Assembly: GCF_032118995.1 (NCBI RefSeq)
Contig: NC_092654.1
Coordinates: 12,842,284-12,906,283, forward strand
Source: Asterias amurensis
Taxonomy: Eukaryota > Echinodermata > Asteroidea > Forcipulatida > Asteriidae
Length of the DNA stretch: 64,000 nt
Direction: 5' to 3'
The notes beneath the pieces are model-generated. The model worked only from the letters and a program-made list of their open reading frames with translations. It was not told where the DNA came from and ran no database searches. This document shows positions 1-11,600 of this stretch, piece by piece; positions within the stretch are counted from its first letter, which is position 1; every line of letters begins with the position of its first letter. Both the position numbers and the translations under genes were made by a program.

Positions 1-162
1 AGGCTCCGCCCACGATGCACGTGCGAGCAAGAACACGTGGGGCTCTCCAGTACCTTTCTGCACAACTCAGACGCACGCGCCAAGATACGCACACGTCGGA
101 CTTTATTGTTCAGACTTTGTTGCGTTGTGATTGGTCAATACACAAAGGGGCGGAGCTTAAAG
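1..162. mobile_element. MITE with GC-rich terminal inverted repeats (left end cut by window)
   Basis: The left edge begins with AGGCTCCGCCCA and the element ends near 160 with GGGGCGGAGCTTAA, which is the inverse of the left end. A full second copy in opposite orientation lies at 42996-43183 and shares the internal CACGTG, the TTTCTGCACAACTC stretch and the TGATTGGTCAATA stretch. No protein is encoded, so it is a non-autonomous element. It abuts, and has replaced the outer end of, the next MITE. Confidence 0.7.
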
Positions 163-503
163 GATCGGTCAGTCTTCTCACTTGGTGTACCTCAACATGC
201 ATAAAATAACAAACCTGTGAAAATTTGAACTCAATCCTCAAAGTTGAGAGATAATAATGAAAGAAAAAACACGCTTGTCACACGAAGTTCAGATGCATGA
301 TTTTGAGACCTCAAATTCTGAACCCGAGGTCTCAAAATCAAATTCATGGAAAAATACTTCTTTCTCAAAAAACTACTCCACTTCAGAGGGAGCTGTTTCT
401 CACAATGATTTATACTATTAACCTCTCCCCATTACTCGTTACCAAGTAAGGTTTTGTGCTAACAACTATTTTGAGTAATTACCAATAGTGTCCACTGCCT
501 TTA
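163..503. mobile_element. MITE family A, copy 1 (one end lost)
   Basis: Matches the commonest repeat of the window. Its intact right end reads ACCAATAGTGTCCACTGCC and the internal palindromic core with GAGACCTCA / TGAGGTCTC is present near 308-340. The left terminus is missing where the GC-rich MITE sits. The complete family is bounded by TTAA and the terminal repeat AAAGGCACTGGACACTATTG. Confidence 0.8.
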
Positions 504-1504
504 CGTACATGTATTGCCAATGAAGTTTATGAACCTGCCAATGTTTGGCCCAATCGTCACGATTTGTTACAATTTATCATTTGGAACAAAATGAGGACTC
601 CATTTCACAACTCAACTTTTCTTTATGTACAATAAAATTGTTTTATTAATTCACTTTATGCATGCTCCAGTTGATTACATTTGGTGATGATTATTAAACG
701 ATAAAAATATTCACAAGAAATTGCAATGGATGCGATTTCCATTTTAAGGACGGAATGTGCTTAAAATTAGTTTTATGTACAGCAGTATAAATATGTTTTC
801 CAATATTAACTTTGCATTTTCACTTTTTACAACTAAGCTAAAATTCGGTGGAGGAACACATGATGCCTAAAAAATTGTTCATCGTTTGATAAAGCACCTG
901 ACTTGAATTCGTTTAGCACGTCAAGATTATAATTTTAAAAATCTTACAAAGTAAAAACTTATTCAAATTTGTATTAAAAAGTTATCTTTTTAAATACTGT
1001 TCAAAATTATCTTTGTTTGCTCTGTTGAAAGTAAACTTGTATCACCAAAGTACATGCACATAAATTTCTCATTACATTAACCAAAAAACACAAAAAACAA
1101 AACAAACTCTATTTACATAAGTAATGTACATACCCAGGTGCTTTCCTTCTTGACCTTATTGACAGATTTTGTCTTTTATTTTTTTCGGTGAGAATCCTTT
1201 TTTTTAAACAAAATTTACTGTTTTTTGGCTTTCATAACATGATTGGTTTAATTTGGTTTGTAAAAGAGTAGAATTCAATCCATTTAACATGATTACTCGT
1301 CAAAATAATTTCTGCCAAATCATGATTGTTTGGATTAAAAAAAATCTTTTTTTTTACGGTAGCCAACTTATAATGCCATGTGGACTTATAAAAAAAAAAA
1401 AATCGAGCTGATCTCCAGCGTATTATTTCCAGCACATCAAGAAAATTTTCATCTTAGTGATTATTTTTCAGAATCAGTATTGAGGATCAAGTTATGTGAC
1501 AACA
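504..1504. other. AT-rich spacer, no gene seen
   Basis: No convincing coding exon on either strand. It contains long A/T runs and may hold part of the 3' UTR of the minus-strand ODF3-type gene, whose stop codon is at 2272; TTTATT (minus-strand AATAAA) occurs near 635 and 1175, but I cannot tell which, if any, is used. Confidence 0.5.
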
Positions 1505-1665
1505 ATTGCAACAGGCCATGAATTTTATCTTTGAGCAGTGAGACCATTTTCATTTTGCAAAAAGCACTTTCATTGGAAGATCTGAAAGTCTATGAAAAAT
1601 TTGTGAAAGGGCACCAAGGCCAGGACAATGGCACTGGAGACAATGTAACTTCAGGCCTGTTGCAA
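1505..1665. mobile_element. MITE, AGGCCTG family
   Basis: Perfect 12-bp terminal inverted repeat TTGCAACAGGCC / GGCCTGTTGCAA around a 161-bp element. The internal sequence, including TTTTATCTTTGAG and GGGCACCAAGGCCA, recurs at 9684-10137, 10740-10860 and 32761-33164. Confidence 0.75.
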
Positions 1666-2271
1666 TAACCATATACTGTTAAATGCTATGAAGTCCAAAG
1701 GATCAAACCTTTCCATAAGTCCACATTGGAGAGCTATGCCATAGCAAAAGGGCAGTGAAAAACAGTTTGTTGCAGAGTGTAGTGATGTTCCCCAAAGCTA
1801 CCTGAAAGAACATGAAAACAAAACAAAAATTAGTAACAAATATAAATACAGCAAACTCAAAATCATCAAACGGAAGAAAGTGTCATGTTGATTGATTCCA
1901 ATTTTCTAGCTCCTCTCAAATGAAGGAACAATGCATGAAGTCACAAAGGACACACAAAATGGCAGACAGGAGACGAGCGTGTATGTGTGCTGCGCATTGC
2001 GAATAGGGTCTATAAAGTGCACGATTTTTTTACCTATAATTTGCTGAAGCAATGACTCCATACTAAAACTGTTAAAATACATGTACATGCAATGTTCGAT
2101 ATAGGATAGGGACAATGGACACCAAGGCAACAGCAACACAACTTTGTTTTCTAAGCTATTGCAACCGGGCTCACCCTTGGCTACAACATTCACTAACTTC
2201 TAACTCAATTTGTCATTCTCTGGCTACTTCTTATTTGATGTACTCACCTTTTTGTAATGGATAAGACTAAT

Positions 2272-4235
2272 TTAATCAGATGGCTCTGAGATCATTGGCG
2301 TTGTGTACTCTGAGTGTCTCACACCGAAAGAGAACTTGGGTGCTTGAGGTTTGTTGATAATAACCTGGGAAAAATAACATAAAAGATAATTAGAATTACA
2401 GGAGGTATTAAGTGTGGTGGTGAAAAACAATTCAGACACAGTAAAAGAGCTGGTAATTTTCCCACTTGAGGGAAAAATGCAAATTTGTATACAAACATGG
2501 GACACCACATGCAATTGCCTTTGACGAGGATAAACAAATCCAACATGTCTTCCTTGTGTGTGTGTTATGTATTCCTTTCAATATGTGTTGTGGAAAGATT
2601 AGACTTGTAACCTCTCAGAATTACTTTTAAAAAGAAGTAGGTATATCCATCAAGGAAACACATTGATGGTCACTACTTTATAGAGAGTAAAGGGAATCTT
2701 TATGATTCCAGCTGATTTTTCCAAACTAATTTGAGATAGACAGGGATGTGCAAGCCTGAACATGATTCCAAACTCAGTCGACTCGAGAGATTCTTTTACA
2801 AATACCTGCAATGTACATCCTAAAATGTGTTTTAAATCTTCGCCGTGCTACTTCTTTTTTATAGGTATGTATTTTATGTTTATTTTTAAGTTACCTTTTC
2901 GGGGCAGTGTCCGCCCGGTCCTGGCTTTTGCGTTGAGTCACTTGGCATCGTGTTTCTTCCGGTCATTGAATACAGGGGATCTCTCTTCTTATAAATTGAA
3001 GGCTCTACAACTCGGTATGTTCCAGGGCCTGGGGTCTTGGACAGATCTTCGTCGACTGCGCCGATCTTACTGCGACCAGTCATGGAGTAGTTGGGTGCAG
3101 AGTTTACAGCGCTGGATTTACCTCCCAGAATACTTGGCAGAGAGTAGTTGTTGGGAGCTGTGTATAGAAACGAGACATAAAACATTACTAACATGAATAA
3201 CAAGCACAAAGGCTAGCAACTGCCCATAATTCTTATCTTCTAAATATTCACAATTAAAGACACTGGACACTATTGGTGATTGTCAAAGACCAGTCTTCTC
3301 ACTTGGTGTATCTCAACATATGCATAAAATAACAAACCTGTGAAAAGTTGGGCCCGATTGTTCATTGGAGTTGCGAGATCACTTTGAAAGAAAAAAACAA
3401 CCTTGTCACACAAAGTTGTGTGCTTTCTGATGCTTGATTTCGAGACCTCAAATTCTAAATCTGAGGTCTCAAAATCAAATTCGTGGAAAATTACTTCTTT
3501 CTCGACAACTATGTCACTTCAGAGGGAGCCTTTTCTCACAATGTTTCATACTGTCAACCTCTCCCCATTACTCGTCACCAAGTAAGGTTTTATGCTAATA
3601 AATATTTTGAGTAATTACCAATAGTGTCCACTGCCTTTAAATACAACTATCCAGATATAATTGTATACTGTACATAATTTGACAACATTTTGATTTTATC
3701 ACTTATGCTCAACAGGCATCTCTAAACTAAGCTTTTTGCTCAAAAAAATGTTCAAAATTTTAACAAAAAGGAGAAAAATTATTCTATCTAGCATGGGGGG
3801 GAATTATAAAAAGTTAAAGACACAAAGATGTAAATTACCTGGAGATTTATCGTGTTTGCTTCCTTTTGTTCGTGCACCAAATGAGTAGGAAGCCGCCTTC
3901 CGGTAGGCATTCTGGCCAGCCTTCTCAGGTGAATAGCGCCCGGGTCCTGGGGTGCTGAACACGCGCACATCTCTGGGTCTGCTGTACACAGAATAGTGTG
4001 GGTCTCCGCTCTTTCCTGTCCTCGTAAGGCGTGAGTCGATTAGGTAACGTGGACCAGGGCTGCAATCATCGGTGTATTCGCGGTGTCTGGTACCGAAGCT
4101 GTATGCGGGTAACTGCTTCTTACGAGGGTCGGACCTCATGGTACCTGTGCCACCTGGAAGGAGATACTGTCCTGGTCCAGGGCCGTTGTACATCGCAGCA
4201 ATTGGCTGCCTCGGCAGTGTTGGTTCCCAAGCCAT
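2272..4235 (-). CDS. ODF3: Outer dense fiber protein 3-type protein (SHIPPO repeats)
   Basis: Structural protein of sperm tails and cilia (ODF3/CIMAP1A family). Coding exons on the minus strand are 3839-4235, 2895-3157 and 2272-2364; phases 1 and 0 agree and give 250 aa plus stop, against about 254 aa for the vertebrate protein. The start MAWEPTLPRQP is the first ATG after a TTTATTTCAG acceptor at 4263. Proline-glycine SHIPPO repeats run through it: PGPGQYLLP near residue 20, PGPRYLI near 60, PGPGRYSPE near 94, PNNYSLP near 135, PGPGTYRVV near 177 and PGPG near 212, each followed by aromatic-rich segments such as YSFGTR and YSMTGR. Intron 2 (2896-3157 is exon; intron 3158-3838) carries a MITE. 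An upstream non-coding exon probably ends at 5727. Family assignment is confident; ODF3 versus a close ODF3-like paralogue is not resolvable here. Confidence 0.93.
3254..3640. mobile_element. MITE family A, full copy in ODF3 intron 1
   Basis: Begins TTAAAGACACTGGACACTAT and ends ATAGTGTCCACTGCCTTTAA, so both termini and TTAA borders are present. The centre holds the palindrome GAGACCTCA...TGAGGTCTC. About 387 bp, no coding capacity. Confidence 0.85.
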
Positions 4236-4883
4236 TTTGATTTTTTTGGTCTGTGTTCTGAGCTGAAATAAATAAAAAAGTAGTAATTTTAGTAAGTTGA
4301 AAAAAAATACAAATTATTGCTACTTGTTTAGTTTGCAAATATGTTGGTTAAACGTCCTAAGGATATTATTTATTGCACAGAGGAACACTGTTTCAATGAT
4401 TTTGTTTACATGTAACTGTATAAATTAGGGCCATCACTCAGACCATCTCAGACTCAACATCTCTGTTTCAATCCTGATTTGCCAGTGACCAAGGTTCATA
4501 TTGACTCAAAAAGATACCAGCACTACAGCAATCTTTTGTGTCATTTCCTCACGATCACACACGAAATGGGTTAAATAATTTAAGGTGTGTTAGTTGCGAT
4601 AATGAACGGCGAAGGAGGGTTACTCTATCGCATCTAAAGTTGTGTGTACCAACCAAGTATCTAAACTCTTATCAAACCGCCTAAACAAACTGAATTCACT
4701 GGGCTACAAAAAGATCGGTTCATTGACTGAACATCCCAAATTATAGTTTGTAACAAACACTACACTTCATAATCATACACTTTCAATATGGGTAATATAC
4801 AGTTTGTAATTATAACTTATAAGCCAACACTAAAAAATAGGAAGTCTTGCTTGTAACAAATGTCAGCTCAAGCATGTCAAGGT

Positions 4884-4974
4884 CTACTCCTAGAACTATT
4901 TCGGTTTCGTCCGGCTATCGTCTCCCGTTACGGGAGACGATAGCCGGACGAAACCGAAATAGTTCTAGGAGTAG
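4884..4974. repeat. Perfect 91-bp palindrome (44-bp arms, 3-bp spacer)
   Basis: Arms 4884-4927 and 4931-4974 are exact inverses over 44 bp around the spacer TTA. The flanks carry a 7-bp direct repeat TCAAGGT (4877-4883 and 4975-4981), which looks like a target-site duplication. Arms contain GAACTATTTCGGTTTCGTCC. Confidence 0.95.
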
Positions 4975-5275
4975 TCAAGGTCCATTCACTAAAGTAAATT
5001 AATTTGGAAAAGTTTCTGTATGGCGCCACCACTTTTTCATTCGATATTAAATAATATAGTATATTATATATAATTTACCTCAATGAGATATCCCTTTTTG
5101 TAAAATATAAAAATAATTATCATAATCTAACAAGTTTTCTGAAATTTCCTGTCCTTCAAAGACCTATGATCTACTGACAAGACACACTAGGTTCGGACAG
5201 GGGCCTAATAAACTTGTTGTCTTATTTGTTTTTAAAAGATTATACAGCTTCTTCCTTGCTTTGTATTAATGCCAT

Positions 5276-5312
5276 GGTTGGTTGAATGGTTGGTTGGTTG
5301 GTTGTTTGTAGC
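5276..5312. repeat. GGTT-type microsatellite
   Basis: Imperfect run of TTGG/GGTT units with one GAAT interruption. Confidence 0.8.
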
Positions 5313-5726
5313 GAAATTCGTTTGTTGAAGGCGAAGGTAAGTGTTTAGTAGACGAGATCGCAATCATTGTGAATTTGTCACTGATTTTTTTCTGAAGGGT
5401 GGACAAGTGAATAGTAAAATTTTGTTAATTTAATAACAACTAAACATTTATGTGATTATTGTTTTTCGTGGTAAAATAGATTGTTTGTTCAACATGCTTA
5501 CTCCCGAGTCCCTGACTACCAACCGGCGTTTCTAACAAAATGGAGACGTGTCCCGAATTTGTCCCACCCCAGCAAAATAAATAGTCTACATAGATCGACA
5601 AAAACTAGGCTAAAAAAACCTGTTATAACTGCACAATCAAGTATACGTTATGAACCATCATTGTATCAACTGATTTCAACTTGATAATACTGAAGTTTGT
5701 CATCAAATTTACCCGATATTACTTAC

Positions 5727-5830
5727 CTTTTGGACGGAATAAAATTAGGTGTGTGCTTCCAGGTTGCGCTGAAGTAATCCAATAATGTGAATGCGCGAAA
5801 CTTTCAGTGATCACCGCACAAAACCACACC
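5727..5830 (-). other. Probable 5' UTR exon of the ODF3-type gene
   Basis: On the minus strand this ends in a strong donor, CCAAAAG|GTAAGT, at 5727/5726. Its 5' end is not fixed; 5830 is a guess. It would splice to the acceptor at 4263, 27 bases before the ATG. Confidence 0.45.
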
Positions 5831-5888
5831 GACGGGCAGGCAGTACACAAAACACCGTGCAGTAGTTTAGCAAACGGTAGCAACCACG

Positions 5889-5901
5889 GTCACCTAGCAA
5901 C
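5889..5901. promoter_or_regulatory. RFX X-box motif upstream of ODF3-type gene
   Basis: GTCACCTAGCAAC fits the RFX consensus GTNRCC-N-RGYAAC exactly. A second half-site, AGCAACC, lies at 5879-5885. It sits upstream of the inferred first exon. RFX factors control ciliary genes in animals, so the site fits the role of the gene; use is inferred. Confidence 0.55.
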
Positions 5902-6780
5902 CAAACACAGACTACTAATTTGCATACAGAGTATCCAGGCTTGCGATTGGAGGAAAATATACTACCTCTTGAATATGGATGAGCACCTAGATTCCGCTGG
6001 CAAATGTTTTGGCAAAAATAAAAGAGAAGAATGGTCGTCAGGGGGTCACAAAGGCCGGCTAGGCTATTAGCACACACAATCACCAAACGCAAACGATCGG
6101 CAGAGCGGCAGGACCAACACGAAGCTTCTAGGGCATGGGATATTTAGAAGAGTGGTGGTTAAATAATAAGCAAGAACCGCGTTTTTGAGGTCGAGGGTGG
6201 ATCAGTTCATCACTTTTTGTAAACATGATGAAGGTCGCTTGCAACAACCATCTGCAACCAAATACCCGTGATTGAGTGCAGCCCTGTGGGGTTGATCCAA
6301 TATCACTTGGCAAATCACACTTGCTTCATGGTGGTTTTTAGCTCCAAGGTAGTTACGTACTTGTGAGCTCCATTCAATCATTTCTACCTCCATGATTCAA
6401 TAGTGTTGGTCAAGAATGAAATTAAAATCTCCAGAAATGTTCTTCACCAGCCCACCATGACAAATTTAAAATACTGTCAGACAAAATAATTTGTTAAGCA
6501 AACACTTATAGTGGGGGCACCACAGCGGCCACACAGCAATGCAAACTTGATGTAGTTTTGGCTGGTAACCTGTTTCTGCTAGATACTAGCCTACTGTTCT
6601 GACGTGTTTTGTGCTTACTATGCTTTATCAAATAAGACCACATCCCCCTGTATAACAACCCTTCATTTTGTTACCATAATTTGTTAATTAACAAAATAAA
6701 ATTCTAACAGTAGGGCACCTTGCAGTTTAAGTATCGGCAAACAAATAAAACAACTTCTCTGCTTGATGTAATTTATATAT
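5902..6780. other. Spacer between ODF3 promoter and WEE1 3' end
   Basis: No gene seen. Open frames near 5807-6400 lack splice support and family features. AT-rich toward 6700. Confidence 0.5.
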
Positions 6781-6784
6781 ATAC

Positions 6785-8654
6785 ATCTTTATTAAAATTT
6801 CTATGATTTATGATACTATATAATAAAACTACAACATGTATGTAAAAAAGAACTGTTACAAGTGGGAAAAAATTAAGAACTTATTTACATTTGATTTGGA
6901 TTAAAAGTGGTTAAAAGTCATTCTTCACTTTAGCAAACTTACTGCTCCTAAAGATTATTCACTTCGAGGGGTGTTACTTTTTCAACAATAATTTCAACAT
7001 TGGACAAAATCGTACATTCAAGATATTGATGAATTCCAATTTTCAAACTTAATTTCATATTTCAAAATGTTGCGAACATATCTACCGGCATGCATATTGT
7101 TTTATCTTACCTTAATTCATAACTTGTTAGGAATTAAAAATGCTCTAATGATACCACAATTAAATGCATCGGCAGATGAACTTTAGCAAAAAAACACACA
7201 AAATAACCCACCGCATGTTTATTTTCTTTGACTGCATAGTAACCAGTGTCTCTACAGTCTGCAAAGAATACAACATCCCACAACCAAATATACCGTAAAA
7301 GCTAAACTAAAATCTAAGCGTTAAACAAAAATTTGCAGTGCGTTTTGACAACCTAAATGTACCTCTAAAAATTCTAACTATGATTGGACTAAAACATACA
7401 GTTTCCAAAGAGAAGTTGTTTCGTATAAAAAAATTGTAGCTTATTTTGAAGATAAAAAATAAATATACGAATTTAGAGGTGGTATAAAGGAGTTCCATAA
7501 AAATGTACAATCTGTTGAAATAAACAGTGAGTATATTTACTCAACTTGAGGGTTTGCATAATGTTTGGACAATAAGAAATATGTTTGTTGTTGCAGTGAT
7601 CTCTTGAAGATGTTTTTTTTGTTCTGAAAAGAAGCGATACACTATTAATCAACCTATCCATTGCCGACTTCTCAAAGAGCTATACTAAGATTGTTTTTTA
7701 CAAGTGAACAAATCTTAACTGCTAAGCAAAGTGTGATGTAAAGATGCAATATTGACAACTTCTCTAATTTGATCATAAGGTCTTCAGATACAGTTTTTGT
7801 TGAACACTACTTCATTTCAGAGAGAAATATGTGACAGACTCTACAAAAATGAGTCGCTTGTCCCACAACCCACTGTCCAGTACAGGGCTGTTGAGTGATG
7901 GGAGAGTGAATCAACAATGATTTGTATAATTTTTTTTTTTTTTTTGGGGGGGGGGTTTATGCTTCTTGATCTTTAGTTATAAAAACTTCGTTTTTGATTG
8001 ATAAAGGTGCTTAAAACATGTTGTTTTTGTTCATCCCTCAGACATCATCAGTTGATGTTTTAAGACATCATCAGTTGATGGTTTAAGACATCATCAGATG
8101 ATGGTTTAAGACATCATCAGTTGATGTTTTTATTAAATGGGCTGTTTCCCCAGTATTCAAAAGGTCTATAACTTTTGAACCCATAATCACACTAGTGTGT
8201 GAGATAAAACAAAATGAAGCTTGTTTTATGCTCTTTTCAGCCAAGTCAATTGTCTCTCTATTGACTCATTTTCACAGAGCCCATCACATATTTTAGAGAA
8301 AAAAAATGGTTCTATTATGAACTTCATAATCAGTAAGCTTCCAGAGTAAGATTAAACTATGTTTTTTAACCTTACCGATCCTATGGAAGTGTATTTAGGA
8401 CATACCGGGAAAAAAAATCGGGCTCCACTATTCCGACCTGGCGGATTACTATTCTGCATGGGCAGATGACCATTCCACCAAGGATTACCTAAGCGAAAAT
8501 TAGTGGGGCCCGATTCTATTTTTTCGGTATGTCCTATAAACACTTCCGTACGATCCTTTAAAATACCTTCAACTAATCTGCTTGAGCATTGAAACTCTAA
8601 CTGGCCATATACATTTAATATTTACATAAAGTGTTTGCAGAGTGAGAGATTCGA
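6785..8654 (-). other. Probable WEE1 3' UTR
   Basis: The WEE1 stop is at 8655. Minus-strand AATAAA signals (plus TTTATT) occur at 8129-8134 and near 6788, so the 3' UTR may be about 0.5 or 1.9 kb. It holds the 23-bp tandem palindromes at 8040-8131, a T/G homopolymer run at about 7930-7957, and an inverted pair near 8380-8410 and 8510-8560 (AAGTGTATTTAGGACATACC versus its near inverse). Confidence 0.5.
8040..8131. repeat. Four tandem palindromic units, about 23 bp each
   Basis: Unit AGACATCATCAGTTGATG plus GTTTA. Each unit contains a near-palindrome and one copy is the exact palindrome CATCATCAGATGATG, so the transcribed strand could form a row of hairpins. Confidence 0.9.
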
Positions 8655-11600
8655 TCAGTATATCGTTAGACTCATACTTCTGTTGATCTTCTTGCCTATG
8701 AGTCTTGAGTTGACCTTTGACATTGGTTTCAGGGTGTCTTGTTCGGTGGCGTCTCTCGCCTGCTGCAGCTCCCTAAAGGAAAACAAAAATATATATTTTC
8801 AAATAAAATGAAATACATACATTTTGCTATAGAGCAGAGTATTATGAGTTTTATTAAATCAATTCAAAAGTGATTTTAAAACTTGACACGAAACATAGGA
8901 TTCCACCAAACAGCAACGAAATAAGTAGGATTTGAAACTTTGCATGGTATAATATTCAGGTGAGGTATGCAGTAACACAATCCTCGGTTTGTCAACCAAC
9001 AGTTCAAAAGAACCAACATTACTCCAAAGAAATGTAAACATAATAATATTAATACTAATTATAATTATAATGAAAACTTATAAAGCCCACAAACCAAAAC
9101 AAGTTTTTATGGCGCCAAATACATAAATAACATACACAGGAAACATAAGCCTAAGCTAAGACAAAATCCAAAATACAGTATATACATATGGTAGAGAAAT
9201 ACAAGATACAATATCTATAAGAAAAGATAAAGTGATGGTGAAAACAAAAAATTTATGGGTACTCAAATACTTTGTTAAAAAGATGAGTCGTAAGGTGTTT
9301 TTTTATTGTGCTAAATAAGGAATCAGAGATTTTACCAGTGGTAAACCTCACTTGAGCAATAACAATAGTAAAATCAGAGAGAATTACTTTGAGGAACAAG
9401 TGGCATTTTGTTGTTGATATTTACCTGGACAATACAGCATTCTGGAACTTGGCAACGTTTAGTTCTTTCTTGAGCTGTGTGTAGGACTTATTGGGGCAAA
9501 GAAGTGGATGTTCGACGAGTGCAGATGCAGACGGCCTCAAACTGGGGTTTGGGTTTATCATTGACTGCAAACAAAAACAATTAAACAAAATTATTGTTAA
9601 ACATTTCTGAAGTCGTCAAACTCAAACACACTAGCTGCTGAATAATTTTATTTAGTCAGTTGAGATGTAGAAAAAGAGCCGGTGCAGGCCTGGAATATTA
9701 TCTTTGAGAGGGCAAGGCCATTTCCATTTTGCAAAGGGCACTTCCATTAGGAAATCTGAAAGTCTATGGGAAACTTTTGAAGGGGCACCAAGGCCAAGAC
9801 CAGAGGCAACATAGGTTATTACCCTCATGGGCCCAATTTCATAGCGCTGCTTAACGGTAAGCAAATTTGCGTGCTTACTGTAGCAGAAAAATTTGCTTAA
9901 GCCTTAGCATATTTCACAGGTTAGCAGAAAAATTGGGTGGCCATATTGCGTGTTTACCGCAGATTTGCATTGTGACGTCATTTATTTTCGTGCGGTAAGC
10001 ACCGGAAGGTTAGCATGCCTTTTCATGTGCTTACGGTTAGCAGCGCTATGAAATAAAAATTGCAAAGTAAGCACAAAATCAGCCGCTAAGCAGCGCTATG
10101 AAATTGGGCCCTGGCCTCCGTGTACCTCCAGGCCTGCCATTCCAATAGCTTTATTGCATCTCGTTGGAACTCCTTGCCTAGTGCCTGTTTCCTTCCATCA
10201 TACAATCTATCTACATTGAGCTCCCGAGTTACTTTCACCTTAGATATGTTCTTCTTGTAGCCACTTACCAAGCGTGGCTTTTAGCCTCGTTTGGTTTGGG
10301 GGCGAACTTACATACCTATTTCTGAAGTGATAAACTATAAGCCTACCATGATTAGTTGGTTCAGATCTTCGGAGCATTGTGTAAGATGAGGTAACCATCC
10401 TGTGCGTATCTTATGCCACAGTTCACCGTTCTTGGGTAAGGGTTCTCCACCAGCAACAGCGTATATCGTCAAGGCAAGGGCAAATATGTCTGCCTTGGTC
10501 AGGTTGGAGTAATCCTGTTATGACACCAAAGTATAAGTAACTTAATTAATTCAAAGTTGAAGAAAGACAAATTTACAAGTGAAAAATGTATCAAGACGGT
10601 TTCCCGTTGCTTGTAAATTTTTTGCCAGGAGCTATGAAGGTTAGTGTTAGAGTTAGCCCTGGGTTTATATGGAGCCGAAATTTTGAAATTCAAATTTTCA
10701 AAACATAAAAACATCATGACTGAAATTTCATACTTAAAAGGGTAAGGCGATTTTCTTTTACTTGTAAAGGGCACTTCAAAAGGGCAAAGTCTTAAAGTCT
10801 ATGGGAAAATTTTGAAAGGGGCACCAGGGCCAAGACCAGGGGCAATAGGCTATGGCTTCCAAGTTACTCTAGGCCTGAAATATGCAATATTCATTATGTA
10901 AAGTTCTTAATTAGGCCTTTGTAAATTAATATTAAATGTGAAGAGATATTATGTAACATTCAGAATACTTGTGGAGGAACAATAATACTATAAAGATACA
11001 AATTAGGCCTCACTAAATTATATTAAATGTGAAGTGATAATTTAATAATATTTAATGGTTTTAAATACAGGATGGTAGAGCTTACAAAATAGTTTCAGAT
11101 AGTGTTTATGTTTTGTATGATTAATTAACCATGCACATGTGTATATTTGTACATGAAAAAAACAAACCAGTGAAATATTTGGGGCTTAATCTGTTATGTA
11201 AGTCAGGAGAAAATAGTGAAATACCATGCACAAGTTTCACACATCATTCTTAATTTTTGTTTAAAGGAACGTTACACAATTGGTAAGAAACAAAAATCGT
11301 GAAGATCACAGATTTACATAAAACTTACACTGTTTAATGATGATGATAGTAGAAAACATCCCTTGAAATATTTCTGTCTGAAATGTCATATTTAATGACA
11401 AAGCAATAATCTAATTTCGCGTTTGGAGTTTATCGCACAGTGAGTGTTTTATTCATTTTTACTTTGGCAACACTGCAGTGCAAAATTTGGTTACGGTTTT
11501 TCACTATTCACTCGTGACCCAGATGGCTGATCGATCTTGAACTTCTACAGGTTTGTCAGTTTATGTTACTATATGGTAGTTTACATAAAGTGTTTACACT

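Larger units (their letters stand above)
4263..5726 (-). other. 5' intron of the ODF3-type gene (inferred)
   Basis: Minus-strand acceptor TTTATTTCAG at 4263 and donor AAAAG|GTAAGT at 5727 suggest an intron between a 5' UTR exon and the coding start. Apart from the 91-bp palindrome (4884-4974) and a GGTT-rich run (5276-5312) I see nothing recognisable. Confidence 0.55.
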
